Shown here in pieces: positions 23,616-32,433 of a stretch of DNA of 64,000 nucleotides. Positions within the stretch are counted from its first letter, which is position 1; every line of letters starts with the position of its first letter. The DNA is from an uncultured Clostridia bacterium (lineage in GTDB: Bacteria; Bacillota; Clostridia; Oscillospirales; Ruminococcaceae). The stretch covers positions 1-64,000 of the forward strand of contig CANQVG010000001.1 of NCBI GenBank assembly GCA_947627235.1, given 5' to 3'. Below the pieces are notes generated by a model. That model saw only the letters and a list, made by a program, of their open reading frames with translations, was not told the DNA's origin and did no database searches. Position numbers and translations under genes: made by a program.

Positions 23616-24362
23616 TCAGGATGCGCTTATTTTGCTGATTTCAAATATATAATCGCAGATGCTTTTATAAATCGTAAATGCAACCTGAGACTGATATTCA
23701 TCGCTTTCGAGCTTTGCGGCCTCGTCGGGGTTTGACAAAAAGCCGCATTCCGCCATCACAGCGGGACATTCGGCGTTGTGAAGCAGGTAAATTTCCGTAC
23801 CTACCGGTTTGATTTCGCGGGTGTTTTCTGGCTGAAGCATCAAAACGAAATTACCCTGCATAATGGCTGCGAAGCGTTCGCTTTCGGAGCTTTCCGCGGG
23901 ATAGAACATCTGAGCGCCGCTGTATTTCGGGTCGGTGAACTGGTTCTGATGTATCGACACAAAGACCGCGTTGTCGAAGGAGTTGATAATGTTGAGGCGG
24001 TTAGCCATATCGGATTTTTTCTGATTTCCGAGTCCCGTTATGCCGGTGTCGTGGATAGAGCGGTCGGTATCGCGCGTTACCTCGACCTGAAAGCCGGTAA
24101 ATCTGAGCATTTCTCTGAGCTTAAGGAGGATATTGAGGTTGATGTCTTTTTCCTCCGCGCCGTTTACGCTCACACAGCCGCTGTCGATGCCGCCGTGTCC
24201 GGCGTCCAATATGATTACAGGAAGGGAATTTTCCGCCTCAGCTCCCACAGGAACAGCCTGTTCCGGCAGGGTAGAGGTCTTTATGAATCCGAAAACCAAA
24301 AGATATGTGCAGAGCAATACTATAAGCGCGCCGACGCGGTTGACCCAAAGTTTTTTTAACAT
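23616..24362 (-). CDS. cwlD: N-acetylmuramoyl-L-alanine amidase, CwlD-like
   Basis: A 248-residue amidase_3 protein. One N-terminal membrane helix (about 12-27) anchors it outside. The zinc and catalytic residues are visible: DAGHGG, E in AEEKD, H in VSIHQN and E in MAECGFL. CwlD cuts peptide side chains from muramic acid, after which PdaA deacetylates to make cortex muramic lactam, so it forms a functional pair with the PdaA-like gene at 10245. CGGAGGT lies before the ATG. radA follows. Confidence 0.9.
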   Translation of the reverse strand: MLKKLWVNRVGALIVLLCTYLLVFGFIKTSTLPEQAVPVGAEAENSLPVIILDAGHGGIDSGCVSVNGAEEKDINLNILLKLREMLRFTGFQVEVTRDTDRSIHDTGITGLGNQKKSDMANRLNIINSFDNAVFVSIHQNQFTDPKYSGAQMFYPAESSESERFAAIMQGNFVLMLQPENTREIKPVGTEIYLLHNAECPAVMAECGFLSNPDEAAKLESDEYQSQVAFTIYKSICDYIFEISKISAS

Positions 24363-24412
24363 ATTCTTACCTCCGTAGTCTTTTTTACAAGACTATGAGG
24401 TTGTCTCGCAAT

Positions 24413-25009
24413 TTATGACCTGTCTTTTCCGCCGTAAAGGATTTTTTCTTTGAGGTCTACATGCTGATATCCGATATAAAAAGCCGCCCAGCAGGTGAGG
24501 ACAAAAAGAAGAGGCAAAATAGTGAGGAATATCATTCCGGCTGCAGAAAGCTCAGTCGCCGGAACGCTGACCGACATCGAGCGTCCGGCTTCGTCGAACT
24601 CGAGATGATTCGGAGCAAAGATATAAGTAACCGGCATAAAGTAGAAAGTAAGGGTTTTGTACCACGGGAAGAAGTCAAAGCCGAGGACTCCGAATTTTGA
24701 AAGATAAAGCAGTATGACGAAGATGTAGTTGATTCCCGCGGGAACCGCGCCGATGACAGCTCCGAAGTGCTTTGTGTTTTCACTGAGACCCTCGCGGTTG
24801 AATTTTGTGTTAGCTCTTGCTCCTGCCTTATTGCAGAAGTCGGCATATATGCAGAGAGAGGCGCCTATAGAGCAGAACCCGAACAGCCAGCACATAATTG
24901 TACCGAAATTCTGGTAACACATAGGGAAGAAGTAGTTTATTACAAAGCCGGCAAGTTCGCAGAGAATAAGAAAAAGCGCGGATTTTATCAGGAGTTTTGG
25001 TTTGTTCAT
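24413..25009 (-). CDS. Membrane protein of unknown function
   Basis: A 198-residue protein with about five hydrophobic segments (near 10-28, 35-56, 84-103, 122-135 and 157-180). The second carries several cysteines (MCYQNFGTIMCWLFGFCSIG). No domain is recognised. It lies 50 bp before cwlD on the same strand, with no terminator between, so it may be the first gene of the cwlD-radA transcript. A likely promoter is TTGTTT, 17 bp, TATAAT, with the -10 at 25046-25051 (minus). Confidence 0.65.
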   Translation of the reverse strand: MNKPKLLIKSALFLILCELAGFVINYFFPMCYQNFGTIMCWLFGFCSIGASLCIYADFCNKAGARANTKFNREGLSENTKHFGAVIGAVPAGINYIFVILLYLSKFGVLGFDFFPWYKTLTFYFMPVTYIFAPNHLEFDEAGRSMSVSVPATELSAAGMIFLTILPLLFVLTCWAAFYIGYQHVDLKEKILYGGKDRS

Positions 25010-25165
25010 TTTATCATTTCCTTTCGCAGTCTGCGGTTTTTAATAATTATACTCCAATGCTGCGAGAAAAACAAGAGGGTTTTGTACCTTTGCTTGCAGC
25101 TAAGACTTTGCGCTTTGAATTTTGCGTTGAAAAAGCGCTCAGACGCCGCACCTGCGCGCTTTGAC

Positions 25166-25251
25166 GGCGAAGCCCGCCCGCGCTTCGCGCGGGTCCCCGC
25201 ACGGCTCTGCCGTGCGGGGGCAGCCGTCCTGCGGACGGCTCGGGCTTCGCC
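25166..25251. repeat. Cloverleaf-like palindromic element (four-way junction)
   Basis: An 86-bp, very GC-rich element. An outer 11-bp stem (GGCGAAGCCCG at 25166-25176 with CGGGCTTCGCC at 25241-25251) encloses three perfect hairpins: 25177-25193 (7 bp, CCCGCGC-TTC-GCGCGGG), 25195-25219 (11 bp, CCCCGCACGGC-TCT-GCCGTGCGGGG as separate arms) and 25222-25240 (8 bp, AGCCGTCC-TGC-GGACGGCT as arms). Only three bases between stems are unpaired. It lies between the divergent starts of the membrane-protein gene and trkA, with no T tract. It could fold as RNA or extrude as DNA; it may be a mobile palindromic repeat or a protein-binding site. Confidence 0.8.
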
Positions 25252-25334
25252 TGCACCAAGAGCTGAATCGGGCGCGTTCCCAACATATGTTAAGGTGCGG
25301 GATTAAAGGCTCTCTGAAAATTTTCCTCAAACAG

Positions 25335-25363
25335 TTGCAAAAAATCTCCGACAGTGCTACAAT
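25335..25363 (+). promoter_or_regulatory. Promoter of trkA-trkH
   Basis: TTGCAA (25335-25340) and TACAAT (25358-25363) with a 17-bp spacer and TGC before the -10, 37 bp upstream of the trkA ATG. Confidence 0.7.
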
Positions 25364-25400
25364 AAATATGTATATATTCTGACACCTTTTGGAGGTCAAT

Positions 25401-26762
25401 ATGAAGATTATAATTGCGGGATGCGGCAAAATCGGCGTCTCGGTGCTCGCAAGCCTCGCGCAGGAGGGTCATGACATCACAGCCATAGATAACGACAGCA
25501 GCGTCATTGCCGAGCTTACCAATGTTTACGACGTTATGGGCGTCTGCGGCAATGCTGTCGACTGCGATACGCTTATGGAAGCGGGAGCTGCCGATTGCGG
25601 GATGTTCGTCGCTATGACAGACTCCGATGAACTCAATATGCTGAGCTGTTTTCTTGCCAAAAAAATGGGTGCGCAAAACACCATAGCGCGTATTCGCAAC
25701 CCTGAGTACAACGATTCGAGCCTCGGATTTATGAGGCAGCATCTTGAGCTTTCTATGGCGATAAACCCGGAGCTCAGAGCCGCAAATGAGCTTTATAACA
25801 TCTTAAAATTCCCGTCGGCGCTTAAAATAGAAACGTTTTCGCAGCGAAATCTTGAAATGATTGAGTTTAGGCTCAGCGAGGAAAGCGACCTTGCCGGCAA
25901 GAGCATAATCGAGATCAGAAAGAAATATGACGCAAAGTTTCTCATCGGATGCGTGCAGCGCGGTGACGACGTATATATTCCCGGAGGCAACTTTATTCTT
26001 CGGGCGGGGGATAAAATAGGTCTTACAGCTTCGCAGAGCGAGATGCAAAAGCTTCTTAAAATGCTCAATTCACTCAGGCGTCAGGCAAAGAACATACTCA
26101 TTCTCGGCGGCAGCAAGACGGCTTATTATCTTGCAAAGATGTGTGAGGCGTCGGGAAGCACCGTGAAAATCATCGAACAGGATGAGGCGCGCTGCCTTGA
26201 GCTTACATCTTTGCTTCCGTCCGCCACAATAATCCACGGCAACGGAGCCGAGCAGGAACTGCTTATGGAGGAAGGTCTTGCAAGCTGCGATGCTTTTGTC
26301 GCGCTTACGGGTATGGACGAGGAGAATATACTGCTGTCGATTTTCGCGTCGATGCAGAACGTCCCTAAGACCGTTGTAAAGATAAATCGGGACGAGCTCG
26401 TCTGGCTTGCGCAGAAAATAGGCATCGAAAGCGTTGTTTCGCCGAAACAGATAACCTCGAATATTCTCGTTCAGTATGCACGTGCGCTCGAAAACTCATC
26501 AGGATCGGCAGCCGTAGAGACCTTATATAAACTCTTTGACGGCAAGGCTGAGGCTCTTGAGTTTATCGTAAAGACAGAATCGAAGCTCACGGGAGTTACG
26601 CTCAAGGATATAAGTCTCAAGCCGAATATCCTAATCGGGGGCATAATGAGAGGCAGAAAGACGATAATTCCATCCGGCGTTGATATGATTCTCCCGGGCG
26701 ACAGAGTTATAGTGATATCCTCCAACAACCGTCTCAACGACATATCCGACATTCTCAAATAA
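25401..26762 (+). CDS. trkA: Potassium uptake regulatory protein TrkA
   Basis: A 453-residue cytosolic protein with two RCK halves, each an NAD-binding Rossmann domain plus a TrkA-C domain. The first begins MKIIIAGCGKIGVSV, the second NILILGGSKTAYYLAK near 228; TrkA-C regions run about 135-215 and 370-450. It gates the TrkH channel according to nucleotide state. GGAGG lies 6 nt before the ATG at 25401. trkH follows after 19 bp, so they form an operon. Confidence 0.95.
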   Translation: MKIIIAGCGKIGVSVLASLAQEGHDITAIDNDSSVIAELTNVYDVMGVCGNAVDCDTLMEAGAADCGMFVAMTDSDELNMLSCFLAKKMGAQNTIARIRNPEYNDSSLGFMRQHLELSMAINPELRAANELYNILKFPSALKIETFSQRNLEMIEFRLSEESDLAGKSIIEIRKKYDAKFLIGCVQRGDDVYIPGGNFILRAGDKIGLTASQSEMQKLLKMLNSLRRQAKNILILGGSKTAYYLAKMCEASGSTVKIIEQDEARCLELTSLLPSATIIHGNGAEQELLMEEGLASCDAFVALTGMDEENILLSIFASMQNVPKTVVKINRDELVWLAQKIGIESVVSPKQITSNILVQYARALENSSGSAAVETLYKLFDGKAEALEFIVKTESKLTGVTLKDISLKPNILIGGIMRGRKTIIPSGVDMILPGDRVIVISSNNRLNDISDILK

Positions 26763-26781
26763 AAAGGAAACCGGTGTATAT

Positions 26782-28227
26782 ATGAATCGCAAAATGGTAT
26801 TTCACATATGCGGACAGATGCTGCTGATAGAGGCTGCACTGCTGGTTTTGCCGCTGATAACGGCTCTCATATACGGTGAGAGCTGCGCTCTGGCAATTCT
26901 TGCGACAATAGGCATAGCCTTGGTTCTCGGGGCTGCGCTTATGCTTATTTTCCGTCCCGACGACACCGTCATATATTCCCGCGAGGGCTTTGTGATAACC
27001 GCGCTGACATGGTTTGCTTTCTCGGCTGTCGGAGCGCTTCCGTTCGTGATATCGGGGGAGATACCCTCATACATAGACGCCTTTTTCGAGACTGTCAGCG
27101 GCTTTACCACGACAGGAGCCTCGATTCTGCGCAATGTAGAGGAGATGAGCCGCGGACTGCTTTTCTGGCGCAGCTTTACCCACTGGGTCGGCGGTATGGG
27201 AATACTCGTTATGGTTATGGCGGTACTCCCGATGACCACCGATCGCTCGATTCACATAATGCGCGCCGAAATGCCGGGACCTATCGTCGGCAAACTGGTG
27301 CCGCGCGTGCGGCAGACCGCGAAAATTCTGTATGTAATCTATATAGCATTCACTCTGCTTGAAATAGTGCTGCTTCTTTTCGGCGGAATGAACCTCTTTG
27401 AAGCCTCCGTTCACGCCTTCGGAACGGCAGGTACCGGCGGCTTCGGTGTAAAGGCTGACAGCATTACAAGCTACAATCCGTATATACAGTGGGTAATGAC
27501 CGTGTTTATGATGATATTCGCGGTGAATTTCAACCTCTACTATCTTATGCTGATAAGGCGTTTTAAGGCAGCGCTGTCGAGCGACGAACTCTGGGTATAC
27601 CTCGGGATAATCGCCGTTTCCGTGACTCTTGTATCGGTAAATATCGCTCCGCTTTACGCTACCGTTGAAGAGACCGTCAGAAAAGCCGCTTTTCAGGTAC
27701 TCTCAATAATCTCGACCTCAGGTTTTGCGACCGCAGATTTCAACCTCTGGCCTCAGTTTTCAAAGAGCATACTCTTTGCGCTGATGCTGATAGGCGGCTG
27801 CGCGGGCTCGACCGGCGGCGGACTTAAGGTCTCCCGCGCGCTAATGCTTTTCAAATCCGGACGCCGCGAGCTTAAAAAGATGCTCCATCCGCGCTCGGTT
27901 TCGTCTGTGAGGCTCGAGGGTAAGACCGTCGACGACGCAACCATATCAAGCGTCGGGGTTTATTTCGCATTTTACGTTGCGATTCAGCTTTTGGCGTTTA
28001 TACTCATAAGCTTCGAGCCGTTTGACTTCGAGACCAAGATAACGAGCGTCGCCGCCTGCTTCAACAACGTCGGACCCGGACTCGGCGCGGTGGGTCCCGC
28101 AGGCAACTACGCCGACTATTCGGCGTTTTCAAAGCTTGTGCTGTCTGTAGCGATGCTTTTCGGCAGACTTGAAATCTATCCCGTCATCTTCCTGCTCAGC
28201 CCGTCGGTGTGGTTTAAAAAGAGATAA
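26782..28227 (+). CDS. trkH: Potassium uptake channel subunit TrkH
   Basis: A 481-residue membrane protein of the TrkH/KtrB superfamily. Four pore loops are visible with their selectivity glycines: SGFTTTGAS, GTAGTGGFG, ISTSGFATAD and NNVGPGLGAVG. With TrkA it takes up potassium. RBS AAAGGAAACCGG lies upstream. The next gene follows after 32 bp, perhaps in the same transcript. Confidence 0.95.
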   Translation: MNRKMVFHICGQMLLIEAALLVLPLITALIYGESCALAILATIGIALVLGAALMLIFRPDDTVIYSREGFVITALTWFAFSAVGALPFVISGEIPSYIDAFFETVSGFTTTGASILRNVEEMSRGLLFWRSFTHWVGGMGILVMVMAVLPMTTDRSIHIMRAEMPGPIVGKLVPRVRQTAKILYVIYIAFTLLEIVLLLFGGMNLFEASVHAFGTAGTGGFGVKADSITSYNPYIQWVMTVFMMIFAVNFNLYYLMLIRRFKAALSSDELWVYLGIIAVSVTLVSVNIAPLYATVEETVRKAAFQVLSIISTSGFATADFNLWPQFSKSILFALMLIGGCAGSTGGGLKVSRALMLFKSGRRELKKMLHPRSVSSVRLEGKTVDDATISSVGVYFAFYVAIQLLAFILISFEPFDFETKITSVAACFNNVGPGLGAVGPAGNYADYSAFSKLVLSVAMLFGRLEIYPVIFLLSPSVWFKKR

Positions 28228-28259
28228 AGTCGCGGTTGACCGAAAGGAGAGAATCTGAA

Positions 28260-28568
28260 ATGGTAATAATGCTTCTTGTTTTCGCTGCGCTTGTCGCGCT
28301 CGGCTTTGTGTTTCTTAGCGGCAGGGGACTGTCGCTTATAGCCGGCTATAATACCTTGTCGAAATCGGAAAAAGATAGGTTCGACACTAAAAAGCTCGGC
28401 AGATTTATGGCGGTATTTATGTTCGTTTTGGCAGGGTGTTGGCTCGTCATTATCGCAGGATTTGCCATCGGCATAAAACCTATTGCGTGGTGGGGGATGC
28501 TTCTGTTTTTAGTTGCGGCTGTAACCGGAGTTATCCTTGCAAATACCGGCAACCGCTTTCTAAAATAA
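28260..28568 (+). CDS. DUF3784-like small membrane protein
   Basis: A 102-residue protein with three hydrophobic segments and a DUF3784-like signature: GRGLSLIAGYNTLSKSEKDRFDTKKLGRFM after the first helix. Function unknown. I chose the ATG at 28260, with AAAGGAGAG before it; an upstream TTG overlaps that ribosome site. It lies between trkH and an acetyltransferase gene at short distances, so the four genes may share a transcript. Confidence 0.8.
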   Translation: MVIMLLVFAALVALGFVFLSGRGLSLIAGYNTLSKSEKDRFDTKKLGRFMAVFMFVLAGCWLVIIAGFAIGIKPIAWWGMLLFLVAAVTGVILANTGNRFLK

Positions 28569-28588
28569 TTCTGCAAGAAAGTGATTTT

Positions 28589-29173
28589 ATGGAAAGACTT
28601 AACTTTGAAACGCCGTCGATTTCCCGCAAAACCGACGCGATTGAATATATAGACGAGTTCCGCGAATATGGCTCTGATATCAACGGCTCAGGCGGCTTGG
28701 ACCGTTTCACCGGCGACTATGAGGGCTGGCTTTTAAAGCTTGAAGCCGACCGAAACAGGATTCCCGATGAAAAAAGGTCCCCCGGCGAGACATATTTTTT
28801 AGTGCGGCAGAGCGATAAAAGGATCGTCGGAATGATAAATATCAGGTATGTCCTGAACGAGCGGCTGAAAAAATACGGTGGGAATATCGGTTACTCCATT
28901 CGCCCGACCGAAAGAAGAAAGGGCTATAACAAAATCAATCTCTATCTTGCCCTGAAGCTCTGTCAACTCCACGGCGTTAAAAAGGTTCTTCTTGATGCTA
29001 ATACCGACAACCCCGCGTCGTGGAAGACGATTGAGGCTCTCGGCGGAGCGATGCTGAGGGAATATTTTGATGATGAATTTGACCACTGCATGGTCAGGGA
29101 TTATGAAATCGACGTTGACGCGAGCCTTGAACGGTTTTCAAAAATTTACGAGCCTATGGTCGCGAAGATATAA
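28589..29173 (+). CDS. GNAT-family acetyltransferase
   Basis: A 194-residue protein with a GNAT fold. The acetyl-CoA loop is IRPTERRKGYNKINLYLAL (about 112-130) and the late strand/helix DANTDNPASWKTIEALGG is typical of the GNAT_3/RimJ-like group, often acting on small amines or protein N-termini. Substrate is unknown. The start at 28589 follows AAAGTGAT; a longer frame from 28436 runs inside the preceding gene and is rejected. A bidirectional terminator follows. Confidence 0.88.
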   Translation: MERLNFETPSISRKTDAIEYIDEFREYGSDINGSGGLDRFTGDYEGWLLKLEADRNRIPDEKRSPGETYFLVRQSDKRIVGMINIRYVLNERLKKYGGNIGYSIRPTERRKGYNKINLYLALKLCQLHGVKKVLLDANTDNPASWKTIEALGGAMLREYFDDEFDHCMVRDYEIDVDASLERFSKIYEPMVAKI

Positions 29174-29177
29174 AAAA

Positions 29178-29201
29178 GACCGTATCCGAAAAGATACGGT
29201 C
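29178..29201. terminator. Bidirectional terminator between the acetyltransferase gene and htpG
   Basis: GACCGTATC and GATACGGTC form a 9-bp stem with a 6-nt loop. TTGCTTTTT follows on +, TTTTTTATA on -. The genes converge. Confidence 0.85.
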
Positions 29202-29213
29202 CCTTGCTTTTTA

Positions 29214-31097
29214 TCAAACCATAAGCTCGCTTATCAGCCCGCTCAGCTCCTCGGCGTCCTCGATTTCGAGTCCCGAAAGAAGCCTTGCCTGCGCGTAGAG
29301 CAGCTTGCAGTATTTCGCGCACTTATCTTTGTCGCTGCCGTAAAGCTCCTTTATCTTCGCAGTGACGGCATGCTCGCTGTTGATTTCAAGCACGAGCGAC
29401 GCTTTCAGACCTTCGCCCGCATCGGGCATCTTCGAGAGAACCCTCGCCATTTCTATCGTCATTCCGCCCTCGCTCGAAAGAGCCGCCGGATGACCGCCGA
29501 GGGCGTTGGAGAACTTGACCGAATTAAGCCCGCCGACGCTTTCTTTGATGAAGTCTAAAAGCTCCTTACCGCTCTCGTTTTCCTCAGCGAGCTTTTTGGT
29601 CTCCTCCTCGGTGTTGAGGTCAAGCTCGTCGGTAGAGACGTTCACAAACTTCTTGTCTTCAAAGCTCATAAGCGTCTGGAGCGTGAACTCGTCGACGTCC
29701 TCGGTCAGCAGGAGTATTTCGTAGCCTTTCGACTTGACCGCTGCCGCCTGTGGGAGCTTAAGCGCCTTTTCGGGGGTATCTCCGCAGGCGTAGTAGATGC
29801 TCTTTTGCTCCTCGGGCATACGCGCGACGTATTCCTTGAGGGTGGTATACTTCATCTCGTTGGAGGAGATGAACATAATCAAATCCTGAAGCTGTTCTTT
29901 GTGGGTTCCGTAGTCGGAGTAGACGCCGAACTTGAGCTGCGAGCCGAACGCCTTGAAGAACTTTTCATACTTTTCTCTGTCGGTTTCAAGGAGCTTCAGA
30001 AGCTCGCTCTTTATCTTCTTTTCGACCGCTTTGGCGATGGTTCTTAGCTGATGGTCCTGCTGAAGAGTCTCGCGCGAGATATTGAGCGAGATGTCGGAGC
30101 TGTCGATAAGTCCCTTGACAAAGCTGAAGTAGTCGGGGAGCATTTCGGCGCAGCGGTCCATTACCATAACTCCGCTCGAATAGAGCTGCAAGCCTTTTTC
30201 GTAGTTTTTGGAGTAGTAGTCAAAGGGCGCGTGAGAGGGAATATATAGCAGGGCGGTGTATTCTACGGTACCCTCCTGCCTGTAGTGCATAACCTTTATC
30301 GGCGGCTCGTAGTCGAAGAACTTGGCGCTGTAGAAGCTGTTGTACTCCTCCTCGGTGACCTCCGCCGCCGGTTTTTTCCATAGCGGAGTTATGGAGTTGA
30401 GCGTTCTGCGTTCTATTACCTTTTCGGTCTCGTCTTTTTTGCCCTCGACCGGCTTTGTGACCTCAAAGTCCATTCTTATGGGGTAGTGGATATAGTCGGA
30501 ATACTTCTTGACGAGACGCTGAATCGAATAGGGTTCGAGGAAGTCGCAGTAGTCCTCCTCCTCGGAGTCGGGCTTGATGTGAAGCGTTATCTCGGTGCCT
30601 ACGCTGTCTTTTTCGCACTCCTCAAGAGTGTAGCCGTCGACACCCTCCGATTCCCACTTCCAGGCTTTCTCGGCACCGTAAACCTTTGACACGACAGTGA
30701 CCTTGTCCGCCACCATAAACGCAGAGTAGAAGCCCACGCCGAACTGACCGATTATGTCGACGTTTTCTGCTGAATTTTCGCTCTTGAAGTCGAGCGAGCC
30801 GCTCTTTGCTATGGTGCCGAGGTTGTTTTCAAGCTCTTCCGGGGTCATTCCGCAGCCGTTGTCCGATACGGTAAGGGTACGCGCGTCGCCGTCGACGGCG
30901 AGCGAAATCTCGTATTCCGAGCGCGGCAGACCGGAGTCGCTGTCGGTCAGCGACTTGAAGTATCTTTTGTCAATAGCGTCGCTCGCGTTTGAAATAAGCT
31001 CTCTCAGGAAAATTTCCTTGTGGGTATAGATGGAGTTTATCATCATATCGAGCAGCTTTTTCGACTCTGTCTGAAATTGTTTCTTTTCCAAAACCAA
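29214..31097 (-). CDS. htpG: Molecular chaperone HtpG (Hsp90)
   Basis: A 627-residue bacterial Hsp90. The N-terminal ATPase has ELISNASDAIDK, VSDNGCGMT and IGQFGVGFYSAFMVADKV. The middle domain includes GVMVMDRCAEMLPDYFSFVKGLIDSSDISLNISRE, and a dimerisation C-terminus is present. Length matches the family (about 620-630). It helps fold or remodel client proteins in the cytosol. It is monocistronic. Confidence 0.96.
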   Translation of the reverse strand: MVLEKKQFQTESKKLLDMMINSIYTHKEIFLRELISNASDAIDKRYFKSLTDSDSGLPRSEYEISLAVDGDARTLTVSDNGCGMTPEELENNLGTIAKSGSLDFKSENSAENVDIIGQFGVGFYSAFMVADKVTVVSKVYGAEKAWKWESEGVDGYTLEECEKDSVGTEITLHIKPDSEEEDYCDFLEPYSIQRLVKKYSDYIHYPIRMDFEVTKPVEGKKDETEKVIERRTLNSITPLWKKPAAEVTEEEYNSFYSAKFFDYEPPIKVMHYRQEGTVEYTALLYIPSHAPFDYYSKNYEKGLQLYSSGVMVMDRCAEMLPDYFSFVKGLIDSSDISLNISRETLQQDHQLRTIAKAVEKKIKSELLKLLETDREKYEKFFKAFGSQLKFGVYSDYGTHKEQLQDLIMFISSNEMKYTTLKEYVARMPEEQKSIYYACGDTPEKALKLPQAAAVKSKGYEILLLTEDVDEFTLQTLMSFEDKKFVNVSTDELDLNTEEETKKLAEENESGKELLDFIKESVGGLNSVKFSNALGGHPAALSSEGGMTIEMARVLSKMPDAGEGLKASLVLEINSEHAVTAKIKELYGSDKDKCAKYCKLLYAQARLLSGLEIEDAEELSGLISELMV

Positions 31098-31174
31098 TTA
31101 CTCCTTTTTGTTGATATTAAAATTTTACCAATATATATTTTAGCACGTCCGCGTGAAAAATCAACCTTTTTCAC

Positions 31175-31203
31175 TTTACTTTTTTTAAAAAGGGTGATAT
31201 ACT
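31175..31203 (+). promoter_or_regulatory. Promoter of galE
   Basis: TTTACT (31175-31180) and TATACT (31198-31203), 17-bp spacer, TGA before the -10 (extended). It lies 41 bp upstream of the ATG. Confidence 0.7.
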
Positions 31204-31244
31204 TACTTCTGAAAACAATTTCGTATCTGAAAGGAAGCGTTGAT

Positions 31245-32279
31245 ATGTCTGTTCTTGTAACCGGCGGAGCGGGCTATATAGGCTCTCACACCGTTCTCGC
31301 GCTTTTAGAGCGCGGCTATGAAGTCGTGGTCTTCGACAATCTCTCAAACTCCTGTGAGGAGTCGCTTAAAAGGGTGGAAGAAATCACCGGGAAAAGGATA
31401 AAATTCTACGAAGCGGATATGTGCGACGCCTCGGCTATGGACCGTATTTTCAATGAAAATCCCGAAATAACTTCGGTGATTCATTTTGCGGGACTCAAGG
31501 CGGTTGCCGTTTCCGTCTCTCAGCCGATAGAATACTACAAAAACAACATCGGCGGCACTCTTACGCTTGTCGATGCAATGCGTGCGCACGGTGTAAAGAA
31601 TATAATTTTCAGCTCCTCGGCAACCGTTTACGGCGAGGCGGCGGAGATTCCCACCACCGAAAAATGCCCGAAAGGAGTATGCACCAATCCCTACGGCTGG
31701 ACCAAGTCGATGATAGAGCAGATACTCACCGACGTTCATACCGCCGACCCGAGCTGGAACGTTATTTTGCTGAGATACTACAATCCTGTCGGCGCGCATA
31801 AAAGCGGTCTTATCGGCGAGGACCCGCAGGGTGTTCCGAACAATCTTACTCCCTATATAGCGCAGGTTGCCGTTGGAAGAAGACCGCATTTGAATGTAAA
31901 CGGCCACGACTATAACACTCCCGACGGCACAGGCGTGCGCGACTATATTCATGTCGTTGACCTCGCCGAGGGACACATCAAGGCGCTTGAAAAGATAGAC
32001 GTTCTCGGCGGCGAAGTAAAGATATACAACCTCGGAACCGGTAAGGGCTCCTCGGTTTTCGACGTTCTTCACGCTTATGAGCGCGCATGCGGCAGAGAAT
32101 TGCCTTATGTGATTGCACCGCGCCGTCCCGGCGACTGTGACATCAGCCTCGCGGACCCTTCGCTCGCCGAGAAAGAGCTCGGCTGGAAGGCAAAGCTCAC
32201 GCTCGACGACATGTGCCGCGACTCGTGGAACTGGCAGAGTAAGAACCCCTATGGTTACAGGAATGCGGAAGCTGTTTAA
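31245..32279 (+). CDS. galE: UDP-glucose 4-epimerase
   Basis: A 344-residue extended short-chain dehydrogenase. The NAD motif is VTGGAGYIGSH (5-15), with SSSATVYG (123-130) holding the catalytic Ser and Y150-x3-K154 in NPYGWTK. It interconverts UDP-glucose and UDP-galactose for exopolysaccharide or galactose use. I take the ATG at 31245, after AAAGGAAG; the in-frame extension upstream lies within the promoter region. It is a single-gene unit ended by a strong terminator. Confidence 0.95.
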   Translation: MSVLVTGGAGYIGSHTVLALLERGYEVVVFDNLSNSCEESLKRVEEITGKRIKFYEADMCDASAMDRIFNENPEITSVIHFAGLKAVAVSVSQPIEYYKNNIGGTLTLVDAMRAHGVKNIIFSSSATVYGEAAEIPTTEKCPKGVCTNPYGWTKSMIEQILTDVHTADPSWNVILLRYYNPVGAHKSGLIGEDPQGVPNNLTPYIAQVAVGRRPHLNVNGHDYNTPDGTGVRDYIHVVDLAEGHIKALEKIDVLGGEVKIYNLGTGKGSSVFDVLHAYERACGRELPYVIAPRRPGDCDISLADPSLAEKELGWKAKLTLDDMCRDSWNWQSKNPYGYRNAEAV

Positions 32280-32309
32280 AAATCCTCTAAATAATACTCA
32301 AAACTTGCA

Positions 32310-32339
32310 TTTTGCCCGACTTTTTTGAGTCGGGCAAAA
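32310..32339 (+). terminator. Terminator of galE
   Basis: TTTTGCCCGACT and AGTCGGGCAAAA form a 12-bp stem with a T-rich loop, then AATTTTC. It starts 30 bp after the stop. Confidence 0.88.
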
Positions 32340-32346
32340 AATTTTC

Positions 32347-32375
32347 TTGCATGTCGGAAGAAAAAAGTGTATAAT
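32347..32375 (+). promoter_or_regulatory. Promoter of the GH30-dockerin gene
   Basis: TTGCAT (32347-32352) and TATAAT (32370-32375) with a 17-bp spacer, 58 bp upstream of the ATG at 32434. Confidence 0.65.
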
Positions 32376-32433
32376 ATATTCGATATATTTTGCGGTCAAA
32401 TATGTATGCTGATTTATGAAAGGAACATTATTT

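Noticed and set aside
25139-25429. Open frames across the cloverleaf palindrome
   Set aside because: They exist only because GC-rich palindromes lack stop codons; no ribosome site and no plausible protein.
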